A stretch of DNA of 40,725 nt from Planctomyces sp. GTDB lineage: Bacteria; Planctomycetota; Planctomycetia; Planctomycetales; Planctomycetaceae. Below are positions 1 through 9,374 of this stretch, piece by piece; the first letter of the stretch is position 1, and every line of letters begins with the position of its first letter. The stretch spans positions 1 to 40,725 of the forward strand of contig SXXK01000489.1 in NCBI GenBank assembly GCA_005791255.1. Direction: 5' to 3'. The notes beneath the pieces are model-generated. The model was not told the origin of the DNA, did no database searches, and saw only the letters and a program-made list of their open reading frames with translations. The translations under genes and the position numbers were made by a program.

Positions 1-3000
1 CAGCGACACTATCGGGTATTTCAACAATACAGGTGAACGGTGAGACGCGACTGAAGACAAGGAATTCCGTTTCGGCAGCTGGTGATTGCCCAGGCCTTGC
101 TGATACAACGGTTGCTGAGATGGCCACGAGGCTGTTACCGGGACCGGAATCAGTTTCTGTCGGCACAACGGGAATTGGCAGTTGGATGTTCATGGGACTG
201 ATGAACTGACCTGCCGGCAGGCGTTTAGCGTATTCCGATTCACGAGCGCCGGAGGCGGTCATCTGCAGTCGACCGACATCGAGTGTCCAGTCGGGCATTC
301 GTGATTCGGGAGTTGGCCGAGCCGGCGACTTTTCGGCAAGGAAAAGTTCGGACCACGTGATGCGTTCTGAGATTGCAGGCCATGGGATGCTGGCATTGGA
401 ACTGTCGGTGGCTGATTTTCGTTCGGGGAGAGGCAGGCTCCAGATCACAGTGAAGTCGGATTGTCCGAAGAGTGATCGGATGGCCGTGCCATCGACAAAG
501 AATCGCTGACCATCGCGCTGGAGTGCATACTTTTCGCGGTTGGAGAGTACTGCTGGTTCGCTGACAAATTCAGTGTTGTCAGGGAAGTTCATTTCCAGAG
601 GCCCGAGAGCGACGGACCACTGTGTGAGTCGCACGGCGAACTGGAGTCGATCGGCAAGCCACCATGCGGCTACTGCGCCCTGTGGATCCACGGGATTCAG
701 TCGGGTGAGTCTGATGGGGCGAGTTTCGCCGACGACTGTGAGTCTGAGTGGTGAGCCTCGCTGCAGTACGTCTCCGGGTTTGAGTGGGGGATCGGAAACG
801 GCGTCACCGGTATCAGCGAAGACGAGTCCGGTACCGGACTGGTCATTGAGGACCAGCGAGGATTCAAGAATCTGGGATTTTTCAAGAGTTGGGCTGGGTA
901 TGCGCAGATCAGCATCATCTGGAAGTATTTCCAGGGTTCCCTGCAGGGTAATGGCGTGCAGGCCGGTTGTGCCTTCGCGCAGCAGGATGATGACCTGGTT
1001 TCCGCGACGGTGCCATGAGGCGAGTCGATTTGCTTCACCGGCTGTGACTTCGACGTTCTGTACGATGACTTTTTCGGGAATTGTGATGCGGTGTCGAAAG
1101 ACGGCCAGGGCGGAAGTTTCGACGTCCATGCGGCAGGTCCAGTTCATGTTCTGTTCGGTGAAAGTGCACTCCTGCGAAATCCGGACTTCATTGGTTGTGA
1201 TGCGGTCGGGGGCAGTGAGTTGCAGGCTGAGGGAATTCTGTGAGATCTGGAAGATCAGATCGGACCTTCTCAGCCATGGGCCCCAGCGTGGTGAAACGTC
1301 TGTGAAGTTGAGCGGAGTGGCCAGCGTTCTGTCGGGAGTGACGGGTGCAAAGATGGGGTTTGCCCGCAGGGCGAGAATTCCGCCGAGTGTCGGCGTACAG
1401 TCGGCGAACTGATTCAGCTGATGCACTGGAATCAACTGCTGCTGTAGTGGCAGGGGCCGAGTTGATCTGAGTTGCAGGTGCAGAATGAAGTCCGCCGGAA
1501 CAACTCCGGGAAGAGCAATGACGGCGGATTGATTGTCAGTCGACCAGAGCAGTTCAGGGTTCTGGAATCCGGCAGCAGCGGCAGCCGAGAGGAGTTTGAA
1601 TCCGTCGGGTATGCGGTAGCGTATTTCTGTGCTGAGTGGGTTCCATTGTTCAAAGCGGCAGTAGCAGCTGAGATTTTGCAGTCCGGAGGTGTTTTCGGCG
1701 ACAGTCATGACTTCAACTCGGGCGGGATTTGCGCGGCTGCGATCGAGTTCTGTCTGGAGCAGTCGCACGTCGACAGAGTCTCCGCCAGCCAGTCCGTTGA
1801 ACGGGACAGATCCGCTGGCGGGATTCCACTGGATGAAACCGTCAGTGGACTGCAGTCGGGCGATTGAAAACAGTCCTTCAGCGGCGATGATTTCGATTTC
1901 TGACAGCGGGCTGGGTGGAGCGGGTATGCGGAATTGCAGCCCTGACGGCTGACGGAGCGTGTGAGGACGAAGTCGGCAGACAACGAAGTGTTCTGAGAAT
2001 GCTGCGACTTCGTCGGCGGCTACTGCGGTGCGATTCTGGTCGGTGTCAGCGATTGGAAAATCGGGAACAGTTTTGGAGGCGGGGATGGGAATGGCGAGTT
2101 GATCGGGAGGATTCGGTTCAGGAAAGACCTGTTGTCCGTTGACTTCACAGGAAACCAGCTGAGTTCCCTGGGTGGGCAGGTTGAGAGCGCCAGCCTGATC
2201 GCTGCTTGGCACGGAGACCACCAGTTCAAGTCTGAGTTCGACGGAGTCCGGTGTGCTGGCGGTGACGATGGCTTTAAGGGAGCGTACGACGGCGTCGGAT
2301 TTTTTAGGAATCAGCAGTTCGAGTTCTCGGAGTTGCCGGAGATAACTGCGGCGAACGAAGGCGATTCCCGCAGTTTCGGGAGTGGGTGGAGGTGTGAGGA
2401 TGTCGGGAGTCCGGGCATTTTCGGTCAGGGGGCTGCGGGGGGGCTGAGCGGCTTCCTGGGCTATCGCGGAGTGGGTTGTGAGGGTCACGAGGAGTGTCAG
2501 GCTGCGGAGTATTGCGGTGTTTCGGAAGCTGCGCAGGTATCTGAGGAAACTGCGAGTTGACAGCATCAGCAGCAACGCTCCGGCACTTCCCCAGAACGCT
2601 CCCTGCAGTGCGGCATGGACGACGGGAGTCAATTCAAACAGACCAGCGGGTGAAAGCATTATGATTGGTAGAGCTGCAGCCTGAGGATTTCTCAGCAGCA
2701 GTGTTGAGCAGGAGAGGCAGATGCCGAAGAAGACAACGCCCATCCCGGCGGCAACGATCCGGCGTCGCTGTTTCTGAGTGACTTCCAGCGACATGGGATA
2801 GTCTTTTGTATCCGGCTGCACGAACCATGCGCGGGTCCAGCCACGGGTTCCTGAAAGTTGCCAGTACAACTGGAATTGAGTTGTTTCTGCGTGCGGTCCG
2901 GACGTGAATCCAGCGGAGTTTGCTGCGTGGGCGGGCTCAGGCGAGTTCCGAAAAAAGAGTTCGTCAAGCTGCGGAGCATCGGAGGAATCAGCAACACGGA

Positions 3001-5716
3001 ATTCAGAGGGAGGCAGTTCTGGTTCAAGTTCGGGAGCGATCAGCAGGTGGTGTACGAATTGAACGCCCTTGCCATTGATGGATTGCAATCTTGATAAATT
3101 CAGTCGACTGCGAATGTTTTCGAGCGGAGTGAATTCGGGGCTCCATGTCAAAACGACGCGACAGCGATCGGTTGTGGCGGGCAGCGGGATCCGGAGTCCA
3201 GTGGGACCCCGTTCGGCAGCGATCCGTCTCCCTTCGACAAGGACATAGGGTTGTGTCTGGGCGGTATCGATCAGCAGCTGATTTGCAGTTACGGGGCCGG
3301 CGACATCGATGACTGCGAGCATTCGGTGTTCGACCTGTCCCTTGCGTTCCCGAATCAAGTGATAGCAGGCGGCATCAGCTGACTGTATCGGGTCTCTGGC
3401 TTCGGGACTGGATCGTTGAATAACGATGGTTTGGGGTTCGATGGGCAGGATCCACGATGCCAGTTGAGCATTTTCCGGGACAGCCGGTGATTCCTGCAGT
3501 CCTGTGACATTGAGGATCTTCAGATCGGAGCGAGGCAGGGTGATTATGGCGGTGGTGGTTTCTGCTTCGGGGAGAAAGGGAACTGCCGCAGAAAATTGTC
3601 CGGTGACTGCGCGTCGGATACTTCCATTGATAAGCACGGTGGCATCGTTGCGGAACTGTGGCAGTGGCAGGATGGCGTCTCTCCAGGAATTTTCAGAGCC
3701 TGCTACGGCGCGCCATGTCGGGGTAATGGTCTGTCCATTGACAGTCCAGCTGATTTCTTCAGCGAATTCAGCGTCCAGTCGGAGAATGATGCTGGACTGC
3801 AATTGTGAGGGAGAGCATTCGACCTGCAGATTTTCGACAACAACACCGTCACCGTCAGTCCGTAACTGATGTGTCACACGGCAACGGGCAGGCTGGGTGG
3901 CCGGTTGCATTTGCGGGAGCGAGTCACCGCCGAAGTAGCAGAGAGTATCTTCCGAGATTTCGGTGGCGGGAAACCACGGAGCGGCGGCAAGAAACGTCTG
4001 ATTTGCCATCGACTGCAGGCCGCTGGCCCAGCGGCTTGAAATGCGGGATCCCGTCAGCGTCGCGGGTGAATACAGAAGCCATGCTGCTGTGCGTTCGACG
4101 TCCGGAGCGACAGCGAGTGGAGGCTGCAGGGTGGCCGGGTCCGCCTTTTCGGACTGCTGCATTTGCAGGTCAATGACCCGTGATGTATCGGGTTCGAGGG
4201 TTTCGGGAAGGTGTACGGTGAGAACGGAGCTTTCGGAGCCATCAGAAGCCTCGCCACCTGAAGCGGATCGTTGTTCGAAATAAAGTGCGCGACCGTTTGA
4301 TGTATAGCGTGCGGCTACGATCTGCCAGCCGGCATTGATGGGCCATTTCAGTTCAATGACTGCAGCTTCACGGCACTGCACATTGACGAAGCAGCGAACG
4401 GCAGCCAGTTGCCCGGTGGGTTGCAGAAGTGTTGCGACAGCATCGGAGAGAACTGCGGCGGTCGTGGAAGTGCGGACGGTGGCCGAGGCATCGCTGCTGT
4501 ACTGCGTTAACTGATAGGTGCGTGACTGATCCGGTCCTGGAACAACGTCTCGTTCCTGCATTCCGGTGAGTGCCCAGTCATCGATATTGACGGTGGATGG
4601 CAGAGAGACACTGACGATGCCCGGCGGCGTTAAGAGTGTTCCACGAGTTTCCTGTGCGCTTTGCCATTCCTGCATCGCCAGGGCCGGGAGATCCCATTTG
4701 TCGGCATCCGGGATCACAGATGCGGTGGAGATCGTCAGTGATCCGGCGGAACCGGCATCAGAGAGTCTGATGAGCAGACTTTGTGAGTTTTCGGAAGTGT
4801 GAGTTTCCCAGCGCACTGAGCGGTTTTCATCAGTGCGAACGGCAGTCACGCGGGCGCCGGGGCTAAGTCGTGCCGACAACGCTGCGAGGTCGCGCGAGTT
4901 CTGTGGGAGCCCGATGGTCCATCGAGAGGACATGATGTCGCCGTTCAGGACGTGATTTGCCGAGAAACTTGTCAGTGGCAGTGGTTCGGATGGCTGCAGG
5001 TGGGATGTGTTTCGACAGGAAAATGCGAGCCTGGCGGGTTCAGACGCCAGCAGTTCCCAGAGCAATCCGGATTCAGCGGGCTGGGGCCCAAGGACGAGGC
5101 AGCCCAGTCCGGTAACTTCTGTTTCCGGAGGAGTTTTGAGCTGCAGCGAAGTGGCGCTGCTGGCGGGCAGCTCCAGTCGAAATATTGTGGATTCGCCTGA
5201 GACGAGTCCATCAGCGGTCCACGTGCCGCTGAGATCTCCGGTCAGACCGGGTTTCAGGACGAACAGACGTCTTTCAGGATCCGCACCCAGTGGGACGGTT
5301 CCCTGTGGATCACGGAGTTGCAGTTGCCGCAGGCTTGTGCGTCCGAGCAGGAGACCGTTTCCGGAAGCTGCCTCTGCGGATCTGCTGAGTCCGAACTGCA
5401 GAGTACCGGAGACCAGAGAGCGTCCTCTGAATTCTGCTTCATAGCGGGCCATACGGATTGTTGGGGCAGACGGTTCCTTCGAGATTGTCAGAAGTTTCTG
5501 CAGGGCACTGAGATCTTTTTGGGAGAGTGGTACGTATTCACCCGCAGCGATCATTTCAGGGAGTTGCTCTGGTGTGGTGGGTGCAGTACTGACACTGGGA
5601 GTTGTCGGGGATTCTGCGGTGCTGACGGAAGCAGGGGATTGGGGAACCTGCGGATCAGTCTGTCCGGTGGCAGCCTGGAGCAACAACGAGAAAAGTATCA
5701 GGAAGTGTCCGGACAT
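1..5716 (-). CDS. giant exported protein, possible two-protein fusion, 3' end outside window
   Basis: This frame is open on the minus strand from ATG 5716 to the window edge, more than 1900 codons. I read it by hand from the start through the first membrane segments and across the last 1.9 kb, and the track lists no stop-terminated ORF in it. The N-terminus is a signal peptide (MSGHFLILFSLLLQAATGQ). A long beta-rich region without a recognisable catalytic motif follows. Around codons 975-1050 there are hydrophobic segments (RRRIVAAGMGVVFFGICL and AALQGAFWGSAGALLLML). Directly after them comes a basic stretch and a second signal-peptide-like segment ending AIAQEA, followed by another beta-rich region. 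It therefore looks like two consecutive exported proteins joined in frame, the first with a C-terminal membrane anchor. The start lies one base after the upstream stop (TGA-A-ATG), suggesting translational coupling. I do not recognise a family. Long proteins of this style are common in planctomycetes. The reading frame is certain; the function is unknown. Confidence 0.85.
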   Translation of the reverse strand, partial: MSGHFLILFSLLLQAATGQTDPQVPQSPASVSTAESPTTPSVSTAPTTPEQLPEMIAAGEYVPLSQKDLSALQKLLTISKEPSAPTIRMARYEAEFRGRSLVSGTLQFGLSRSAEAASGNGLLLGRTSLRQLQLRDPQGTVPLGADPERRLFVLKPGLTGDLSGTWTADGLVSGESTIFRLELPASSATSLQLKTPPETEVTGLGCLVLGPQPAESGLLWELLASEPARLAFSCRNTSHLQPSEPLPLTSFSANHVLNGDIMSSRWTIGLPQNSRDLAALSARLSPGARVTAVRTDENRSVRWETHTSENSQSLLIRLSDAGSAGSLTISTASVIPDADKWDLPALAMQEWQSAQETRGTLLTPPGIVSVSLPSTVNIDDWALTGMQERDVVPGPDQSRTYQLTQYSSDASATVRTSTTAAVLSDAVATLLQPTGQLAAVRCFVNVQCREAAVIELKWPINAGWQIVAARYTSNGRALYFEQRSASGGEASDGSESSVLTVHLPETLEPDTSRVIDLQMQQSEKADPATLQPPLAVAPDVERTAAWLLYSPATLTGSRISSRWASGLQSMANQTFLAAAPWFPATEISEDTLCYFGGDSLPQMQPATQPARCRVTHQLRTDGDGVVVENLQVECSPSQLQSSIILRLDAEFAEEISWTVNGQTITPTWRAVAGSENSWRDAILPLPQFRNDATVLINGSIRRAVTGQFSAAVPFLPEAETTTAIITLPRSDLKILNVTGLQESPAVPENAQLASWILPIEPQTIVIQRSSPEARDPIQSADAACYHLIRERKGQVEHRMLAVIDVAGPVTANQLLIDTAQTQPYVLVEGRRIAAERGPTGLRIPLPATTDRCRVVLTWSPEFTPLENIRSRLNLSRLQSINGKGVQFVHHLLIAPELEPELPPSEFRVADSSDAPQLDELFFRNSPEPAHAANSAGFTSGPHAETTQFQLYWQLSGTRGWTRAWFVQPDTKDYPMSLEVTQKQRRRIVAAGMGVVFFGICLSCSTLLLRNPQAAALPIIMLSPAGLFELTPVVHAALQGAFWGSAGALLLMLSTRSFLRYLRSFRNTAILRSLTLLVTLTTHSAIAQEAAQPPRSPLTENARTPDILTPPPTPETAGIAFVRRSYLRQLRELELLIPKKSDAVVRSLKAIVTASTPDSVELRLELVVSVPSSDQAGALNLPTQGTQLVSCEVNGQQVFPEPNPPDQLAIPIPASKTVPDFPIADTDQNRTAVAADEVAAFSEHFVVCRLRPHTLRQPSGLQFRIPAPPSPLSEIEIIAAEGLFSIARLQSTDGFIQWNPASGSVPFNGLAGGDSVDVRLLQTELDRSRANPARVEVMTVAENTSGLQNLSCYCRFEQWNPLSTEIRYRIPDGFKLLSAAAAAGFQNPELLWSTDNQSAVIALPGVVPADFILHLQLRSTRPLPLQQQLIPVHQLNQFADCTPTLGGILALRANPIFAPVTPDRTLATPLNFTDVSPRWGPWLRRSDLIFQISQNSLSLQLTAPDRITTNEVRISQECTFTEQNMNWTCRMDVETSALAVFRHRITIPEKVIVQNVEVTAGEANRLASWHRRGNQVIILLREGTTGLHAITLQGTLEILPDDADLRIPSPTLEKSQILESSLVLNDQSGTGLVFADTGDAVSDPPLKPGDVLQRGSPLRLTVVGETRPIRLTRLNPVDPQGAVAAWWLADRLQFAVRLTQWSVALGPLEMNFPDNTEFVSEPAVLSNREKYALQRDGQRFFVDGTAIRSLFGQSDFTVIWSLPLPERKSATDSSNASIPWPAISERITWSELFLAEKSPARPTPESRMPDWTLDVGRLQMTASGARESEYAKRLPAGQFISPMNIQLPIPVVPTETDSGPGNSLVAISATVVSARPGQSPAAETEFLVFSRVSPFTCIVEIPDSVA
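2440..2830 (-). other. internal membrane segments plus signal-peptide-like junction within the giant ORF
   Basis: Reading the minus strand in the giant ORF frame gives a hydrophobic helix (IVAAGMGVVFFGICLSC), a short loop, and a second helix (GAFWGSAGALLLML). A basic stretch (STRSFLRYLRSFRN) follows, then a hydrophobic core (LRSLTLLVTLTTHSAIAQ) with an AxA-type signal peptidase site before QEAAQPP. An in-frame ATG at 2566-2564 would start a protein whose N-terminus is an ordinary signal peptide. A GGAG lies about 11 bases upstream of it. No stop separates the two parts. Either the polypeptide is cut after export or the second half has its own start. Confidence 0.6.
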
Positions 5717-5717
5717 T

Positions 5718-8700
5718 TCAGCGTGCCGAGCCTGAGGAGAGATCCGGTTGCAGAGCACTGCTGCCCGATGCTGCACCGTGGTTATCTCGAACGTCTACGG
5801 CAGCCAGGTCGGGAAAACCGAAGATGGAGGGCAGTTCGGCGGTGTTGGCAATCGAGTTGCCGGAGGTGCGTCGATCTGCCAGATATCTGTGCAGCTGAGC
5901 GATACACAATCCTGCCAGTATGCCGGCAACGGCAGCTGGCAGAAAGACGGCTGACCAGACAGGCTGAGCAATCCATGTGGTGAGTGCCAGGGCAGGCGTG
6001 AGGACGAGGGGTACGAGTGGCGAGAGGCGTCTGAACAGGGACATGGACAGAAAGATCAGAGCACAGCCGGGCGCGGCAGCGAGGACCTGCAGGGCAAGTG
6101 GAACTTCGATGACTCTGAGTTCCCGGGCTGCCGCGGTACCGAGGCAAAGTCCGCTGGCATTTTGCTGTCGGATTACCGACGGAGTGCAGGTTTCAACGGC
6201 CGTCCGGACTGCAGGCGAGAAGGTGGAGATTACGGAGGCGAGGTCGGCGGCATGCTGTGCCGCGACGGGCTGCCTCCACGGCAGCGCCGAGGTCAGCCCG
6301 TGATCAAACGAATCAAAGTCGCTGCCGAGCGGAATACTGCGGGCGCCGGGGGATGACAGCAGGCTCCAGACGACCGGCAAGGCAGCTTCTTCAGCGGAAA
6401 AACGGGGTCTCAGCAGGCTGAGCCGGCGGTAAAACGCCGAGCCTGATGGAGTAATCTGGCGACATCTGATCAGCAGCACTGTCGGGCCTTGCAACTGTTC
6501 GAGCGCCGTGGGCAGGATCTGCCAGCGTACAGCAGTGCCGTCTGTCGTTGGCACTGCCTGCAGTGCTGTTCTGGCAACGTCGGCTGTGGTCAGCATCTGA
6601 CTGCCCAGCTGCACAGATTCGAGCTGTAATTCATTTTCGAGGCTGAAATAGATGTTCCGGGGAACGTCCTCCCACGCCGCGATTATTGATGTAAGAGCCT
6701 GTCCGGGCAGCAATTCGGAGCCTGCGAGGATCAGCAGGGGGCTTTCTGCGCCTCCAAAGCCGGCTGTTTCGGCGCGGCGGACAGGCAGTGTCAGGTTCTG
6801 TGCCGTCAGGGCGGGAATGGCTGACGAACCTCCACCCGTCTGCCCGCTTCGCCATTGCCACGCAGCATCAGACTCTTCGGAAAATACGGGCTCCCAGCGG
6901 ACGGGGTCTGCGACCTGCAGTCCGCTCCATGATGCTGTTTGTGCGCGAATGCTGCGAATCAGGCAGTCACCGGGAATCACCAGCGGCACTTCCTGAATTG
7001 CGTTTTGGCTGGCTGAGCCCGATTGCTGAGCACTCCAGATCCAGCCCACATCCAGCAACAGTTCTCCTCGAGCTGACTGAGGAAGTCGAAATGTCCACTT
7101 TCCAGAGGGCCCTATCACCGGTCGCAGTGGTTCACGAATGCCTGCAGCACGCACTATCGGCTGGACTCGATCCGGCACAAACAACGCTACTTCAGTCAGG
7201 TCTTTATGATCGATCAGAAAGCGAATCTGCTGTCGGAGTTCAAGTCCGTTGGCGACCGGCGCCAATCTCGTGGAAACATCTGCTTCGACGACCGGGTCCT
7301 GTTTTCGCAGTGAGACCAGCAGTGGTTGCTCCGGATCTCGATAAAGCAGGCTGCGCGGGGGATTGACCGGACCTGCAGTCTCCGGGCCAGCACCAGCTGA
7401 CGAGATCGCGTTCAGAGCATCGGCAGATGCGGGCGCGGTGATTTCAATTCGATTCTGGTCGGACTGCAGCAGTCGAATGGTAACGGGTTGACCGGTGCGT
7501 TCGCGTACCTGAGGGCAGAGCAGGCTGAGTACAGCATCTGCTGTGGCTTCCTGTTTTGCGAGACAGCGGAGTTCAGCACTGAATTCCCCTGTTTGTCGTT
7601 CGAGAAATGTCAGTGTGATCCAGTCCGGCTGACCTTCAACATCACGCAGAACTGCTCCCGAGGTGCCCGGCTGTCGCTGAAGTACAATGTCGCCGGGCAG
7701 CAGGCCCCAGATTTCACGCATTGCCTGCGGCCACTGCAGCGGCAATTCCAGGAGTGAACCGCGGAGAACATTCACGTTCCAGCGCATCAGCAGACTGACG
7801 GAGTTGCCTTCCGGCTTCAATTCCAGTTCCTGTGTGAAGATGTACTGTGCCTCCGTCTCCTTCACCAGAAGCTGAATCCTGGATTCCGGAGATCGAAGCC
7901 GAAATGCGGTCGCTGCGACCCCTCCGGCCACGTCGGAGGCCACGCGGCGTCGCTGAGCGCCCTCCACCTTCGACTGCTCCACAACAAGTCCTGACGGGAT
8001 CAGAATATCGAGGTCACCTGTCTGGACATTGGCCTCCTGAACAACCGGAAGCGAAACAGCAACCGCGAGTGGAAAAGCCTGTTCCCTCATTTCCAGTTCG
8101 AAACCGAGAGTCAGCTGGCCTTCAACCGCTGAAGTGAGGCGTATCAGAGTCCGCTGCGGATTTTCATTCGGCAGCGATTCAAAATTCTTCAGTACCGAGG
8201 CATTGGCTGAGTTTCGAGCACTGACTTCCTGAAGCTCGAAACCCGGTGGATAGACCACACTGACCTCGGAAAGAGATCCACCAGTGATCTGCAGCGACTG
8301 TGTGCCATTGAGACTGACAGGAATAGTCGTCAGGTCAAGTTTGATGCGGGACTGGGACTGCACTACCGGGGGTACGGCGATCTGAGGTGTGATTTCGGAC
8401 CATGTCAAAAAGATCGGACCTGAGAGCCCCCAGAGTTCAACAGCCCGCACACCCTGTTCATCACGCTGCGTTTCCGACACCGCATCGGCTGGCAGACGCT
8501 GCAGGTCGACAGGGACAGCAAAATCGAGGCGTGCGTGGGAGGCTGTGGATTGCGGGAGAGTCAGATTCAACTGCCAGCCCCCCCCGGTTACAGGTCGTGC
8601 GCGGCTGATCATCTGCAGAGTGAGTGTGTGCAGGCCCCGACCGCGGAGATGCCAGGTCCTCAGATTCTGCTCACCAGCCGACAGGACGGCTTCGGCGCCT

Positions 8701-9152
8701 GCGGCCTGTGATTCATGGCGAAACTCGGTCAGAAACACTTCGCCGAATGAAACGGGAACGGCAATCCACTCGCCGTCGGTACGAATCTGTACCTGCAGTC
8801 GGAATGTCAGTCGCACAACATCGCGTTCAACGGCTCCTGTGATCTCGGTGTGGGCAATTGTGAATGCCGGTACTGCACGCTGTTGCAACCCGCGCTGCAG
8901 CAGGAGATCAGCAATGTCAGGCCCCAGCAGATTGCGGAGTGGTACGAGGTCCCCCGATTTCATGCGGATCAATATATCAGATGTTCCGAGCGTTTCAGCG
9001 GCGGGGTCCTGCGTTGCGGGTGGCGTCGCTGCGGGCGGGGCGAGATCGGACTGTGCAATCACAGGTTGCGCAAAGAGACACAGACTGGCAAGCAAAGGAC
9101 CGGCAAGCAACAGTCGTGCGGCGCTGCCGAAGTTCGGGAGTCGCCAATGCAT
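5718..9152 (-). CDS. large exported protein with C-terminal membrane segments, unknown function
   Basis: This is an 1144-aa protein when started at ATG 9152. The track's GTG at 9176 adds eight residues without a better ribosome site, while GGAAGGG and AGGG lie just before the ATG. A clear signal peptide (hydrophobic core LLLAGPLLASLCLFAQ, then PVIAQS) starts the protein. The long middle is rich in beta-strand-like segments and has no enzyme motif I recognise. Near the C-terminus (about 1000-1095) there are about three hydrophobic helices, including QVLAAAPGCALIFLSMSLF and VFLPAAVAGILAGLCIAQL. A polar, probably cytoplasmic tail of about 50 residues follows. It is thus mostly periplasmic or surface and anchored at the end. 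The next gene has a similar order (signal peptide, beta-rich body, late membrane helices) and begins one base after this stop, so the pair is probably co-translated. The architecture is secure; the role is not known. Confidence 0.85.
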   Translation of the reverse strand: MHWRLPNFGSAARLLLAGPLLASLCLFAQPVIAQSDLAPPAATPPATQDPAAETLGTSDILIRMKSGDLVPLRNLLGPDIADLLLQRGLQQRAVPAFTIAHTEITGAVERDVVRLTFRLQVQIRTDGEWIAVPVSFGEVFLTEFRHESQAAGAEAVLSAGEQNLRTWHLRGRGLHTLTLQMISRARPVTGGGWQLNLTLPQSTASHARLDFAVPVDLQRLPADAVSETQRDEQGVRAVELWGLSGPIFLTWSEITPQIAVPPVVQSQSRIKLDLTTIPVSLNGTQSLQITGGSLSEVSVVYPPGFELQEVSARNSANASVLKNFESLPNENPQRTLIRLTSAVEGQLTLGFELEMREQAFPLAVAVSLPVVQEANVQTGDLDILIPSGLVVEQSKVEGAQRRRVASDVAGGVAATAFRLRSPESRIQLLVKETEAQYIFTQELELKPEGNSVSLLMRWNVNVLRGSLLELPLQWPQAMREIWGLLPGDIVLQRQPGTSGAVLRDVEGQPDWITLTFLERQTGEFSAELRCLAKQEATADAVLSLLCPQVRERTGQPVTIRLLQSDQNRIEITAPASADALNAISSAGAGPETAGPVNPPRSLLYRDPEQPLLVSLRKQDPVVEADVSTRLAPVANGLELRQQIRFLIDHKDLTEVALFVPDRVQPIVRAAGIREPLRPVIGPSGKWTFRLPQSARGELLLDVGWIWSAQQSGSASQNAIQEVPLVIPGDCLIRSIRAQTASWSGLQVADPVRWEPVFSEESDAAWQWRSGQTGGGSSAIPALTAQNLTLPVRRAETAGFGGAESPLLILAGSELLPGQALTSIIAAWEDVPRNIYFSLENELQLESVQLGSQMLTTADVARTALQAVPTTDGTAVRWQILPTALEQLQGPTVLLIRCRQITPSGSAFYRRLSLLRPRFSAEEAALPVVWSLLSSPGARSIPLGSDFDSFDHGLTSALPWRQPVAAQHAADLASVISTFSPAVRTAVETCTPSVIRQQNASGLCLGTAAARELRVIEVPLALQVLAAAPGCALIFLSMSLFRRLSPLVPLVLTPALALTTWIAQPVWSAVFLPAAVAGILAGLCIAQLHRYLADRRTSGNSIANTAELPSIFGFPDLAAVDVRDNHGAASGSSALQPDLSSGSAR

Positions 9153-9195
9153 AGACCCTAACCCTTCCCGCGCCACTGAAGGTTGCTGAACTGAC

Positions 9196-9222
9196 TGACA
9201 CAGAGGCGGCAGACCTGTGTCA
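9196..9222. promoter_or_regulatory. perfect inverted repeat upstream of the giant-protein operon
   Basis: TGACACAG and CTGTGTCA form a perfect 8-bp inverted repeat with an 11-base spacer. It lies about 45 bases upstream of the ATG at 9152. It could be an operator or an mRNA stem-loop near the leader. A TATACT hexamer on the minus strand lies about 60 bases further upstream (near 9282-9287), without a convincing -35. The rest of the 9153-9374 gap shows nothing else recognisable. Confidence 0.4.
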
Positions 9223-9374
9223 ACCGCCGGAGCGACTGAACCGGAATCCGCCGAGCAGAGTCCGCCAGCCTGCAGTCAGTATAGTTTACGCAAACAGCCC
9301 GGGCCGGAGAAGTTGCCAAAGTTTACCGAGGTCCTGCAATGTCACGTTTTGTTGAGCGGGCGGATCGCATGTGT

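Noticed and set aside
540-1412. 290-aa plus-strand ORF, plus the ORFs at 1472-1867 and 2099-2560
   Set aside because: They lie antisense to the continuous giant minus-strand frame and have no recognisable product or start context; they are shadows.
8389-9189. 266-aa plus-strand ORF
   Set aside because: Antisense to the signal-peptide-bearing start of the 1144-aa protein; no family features.
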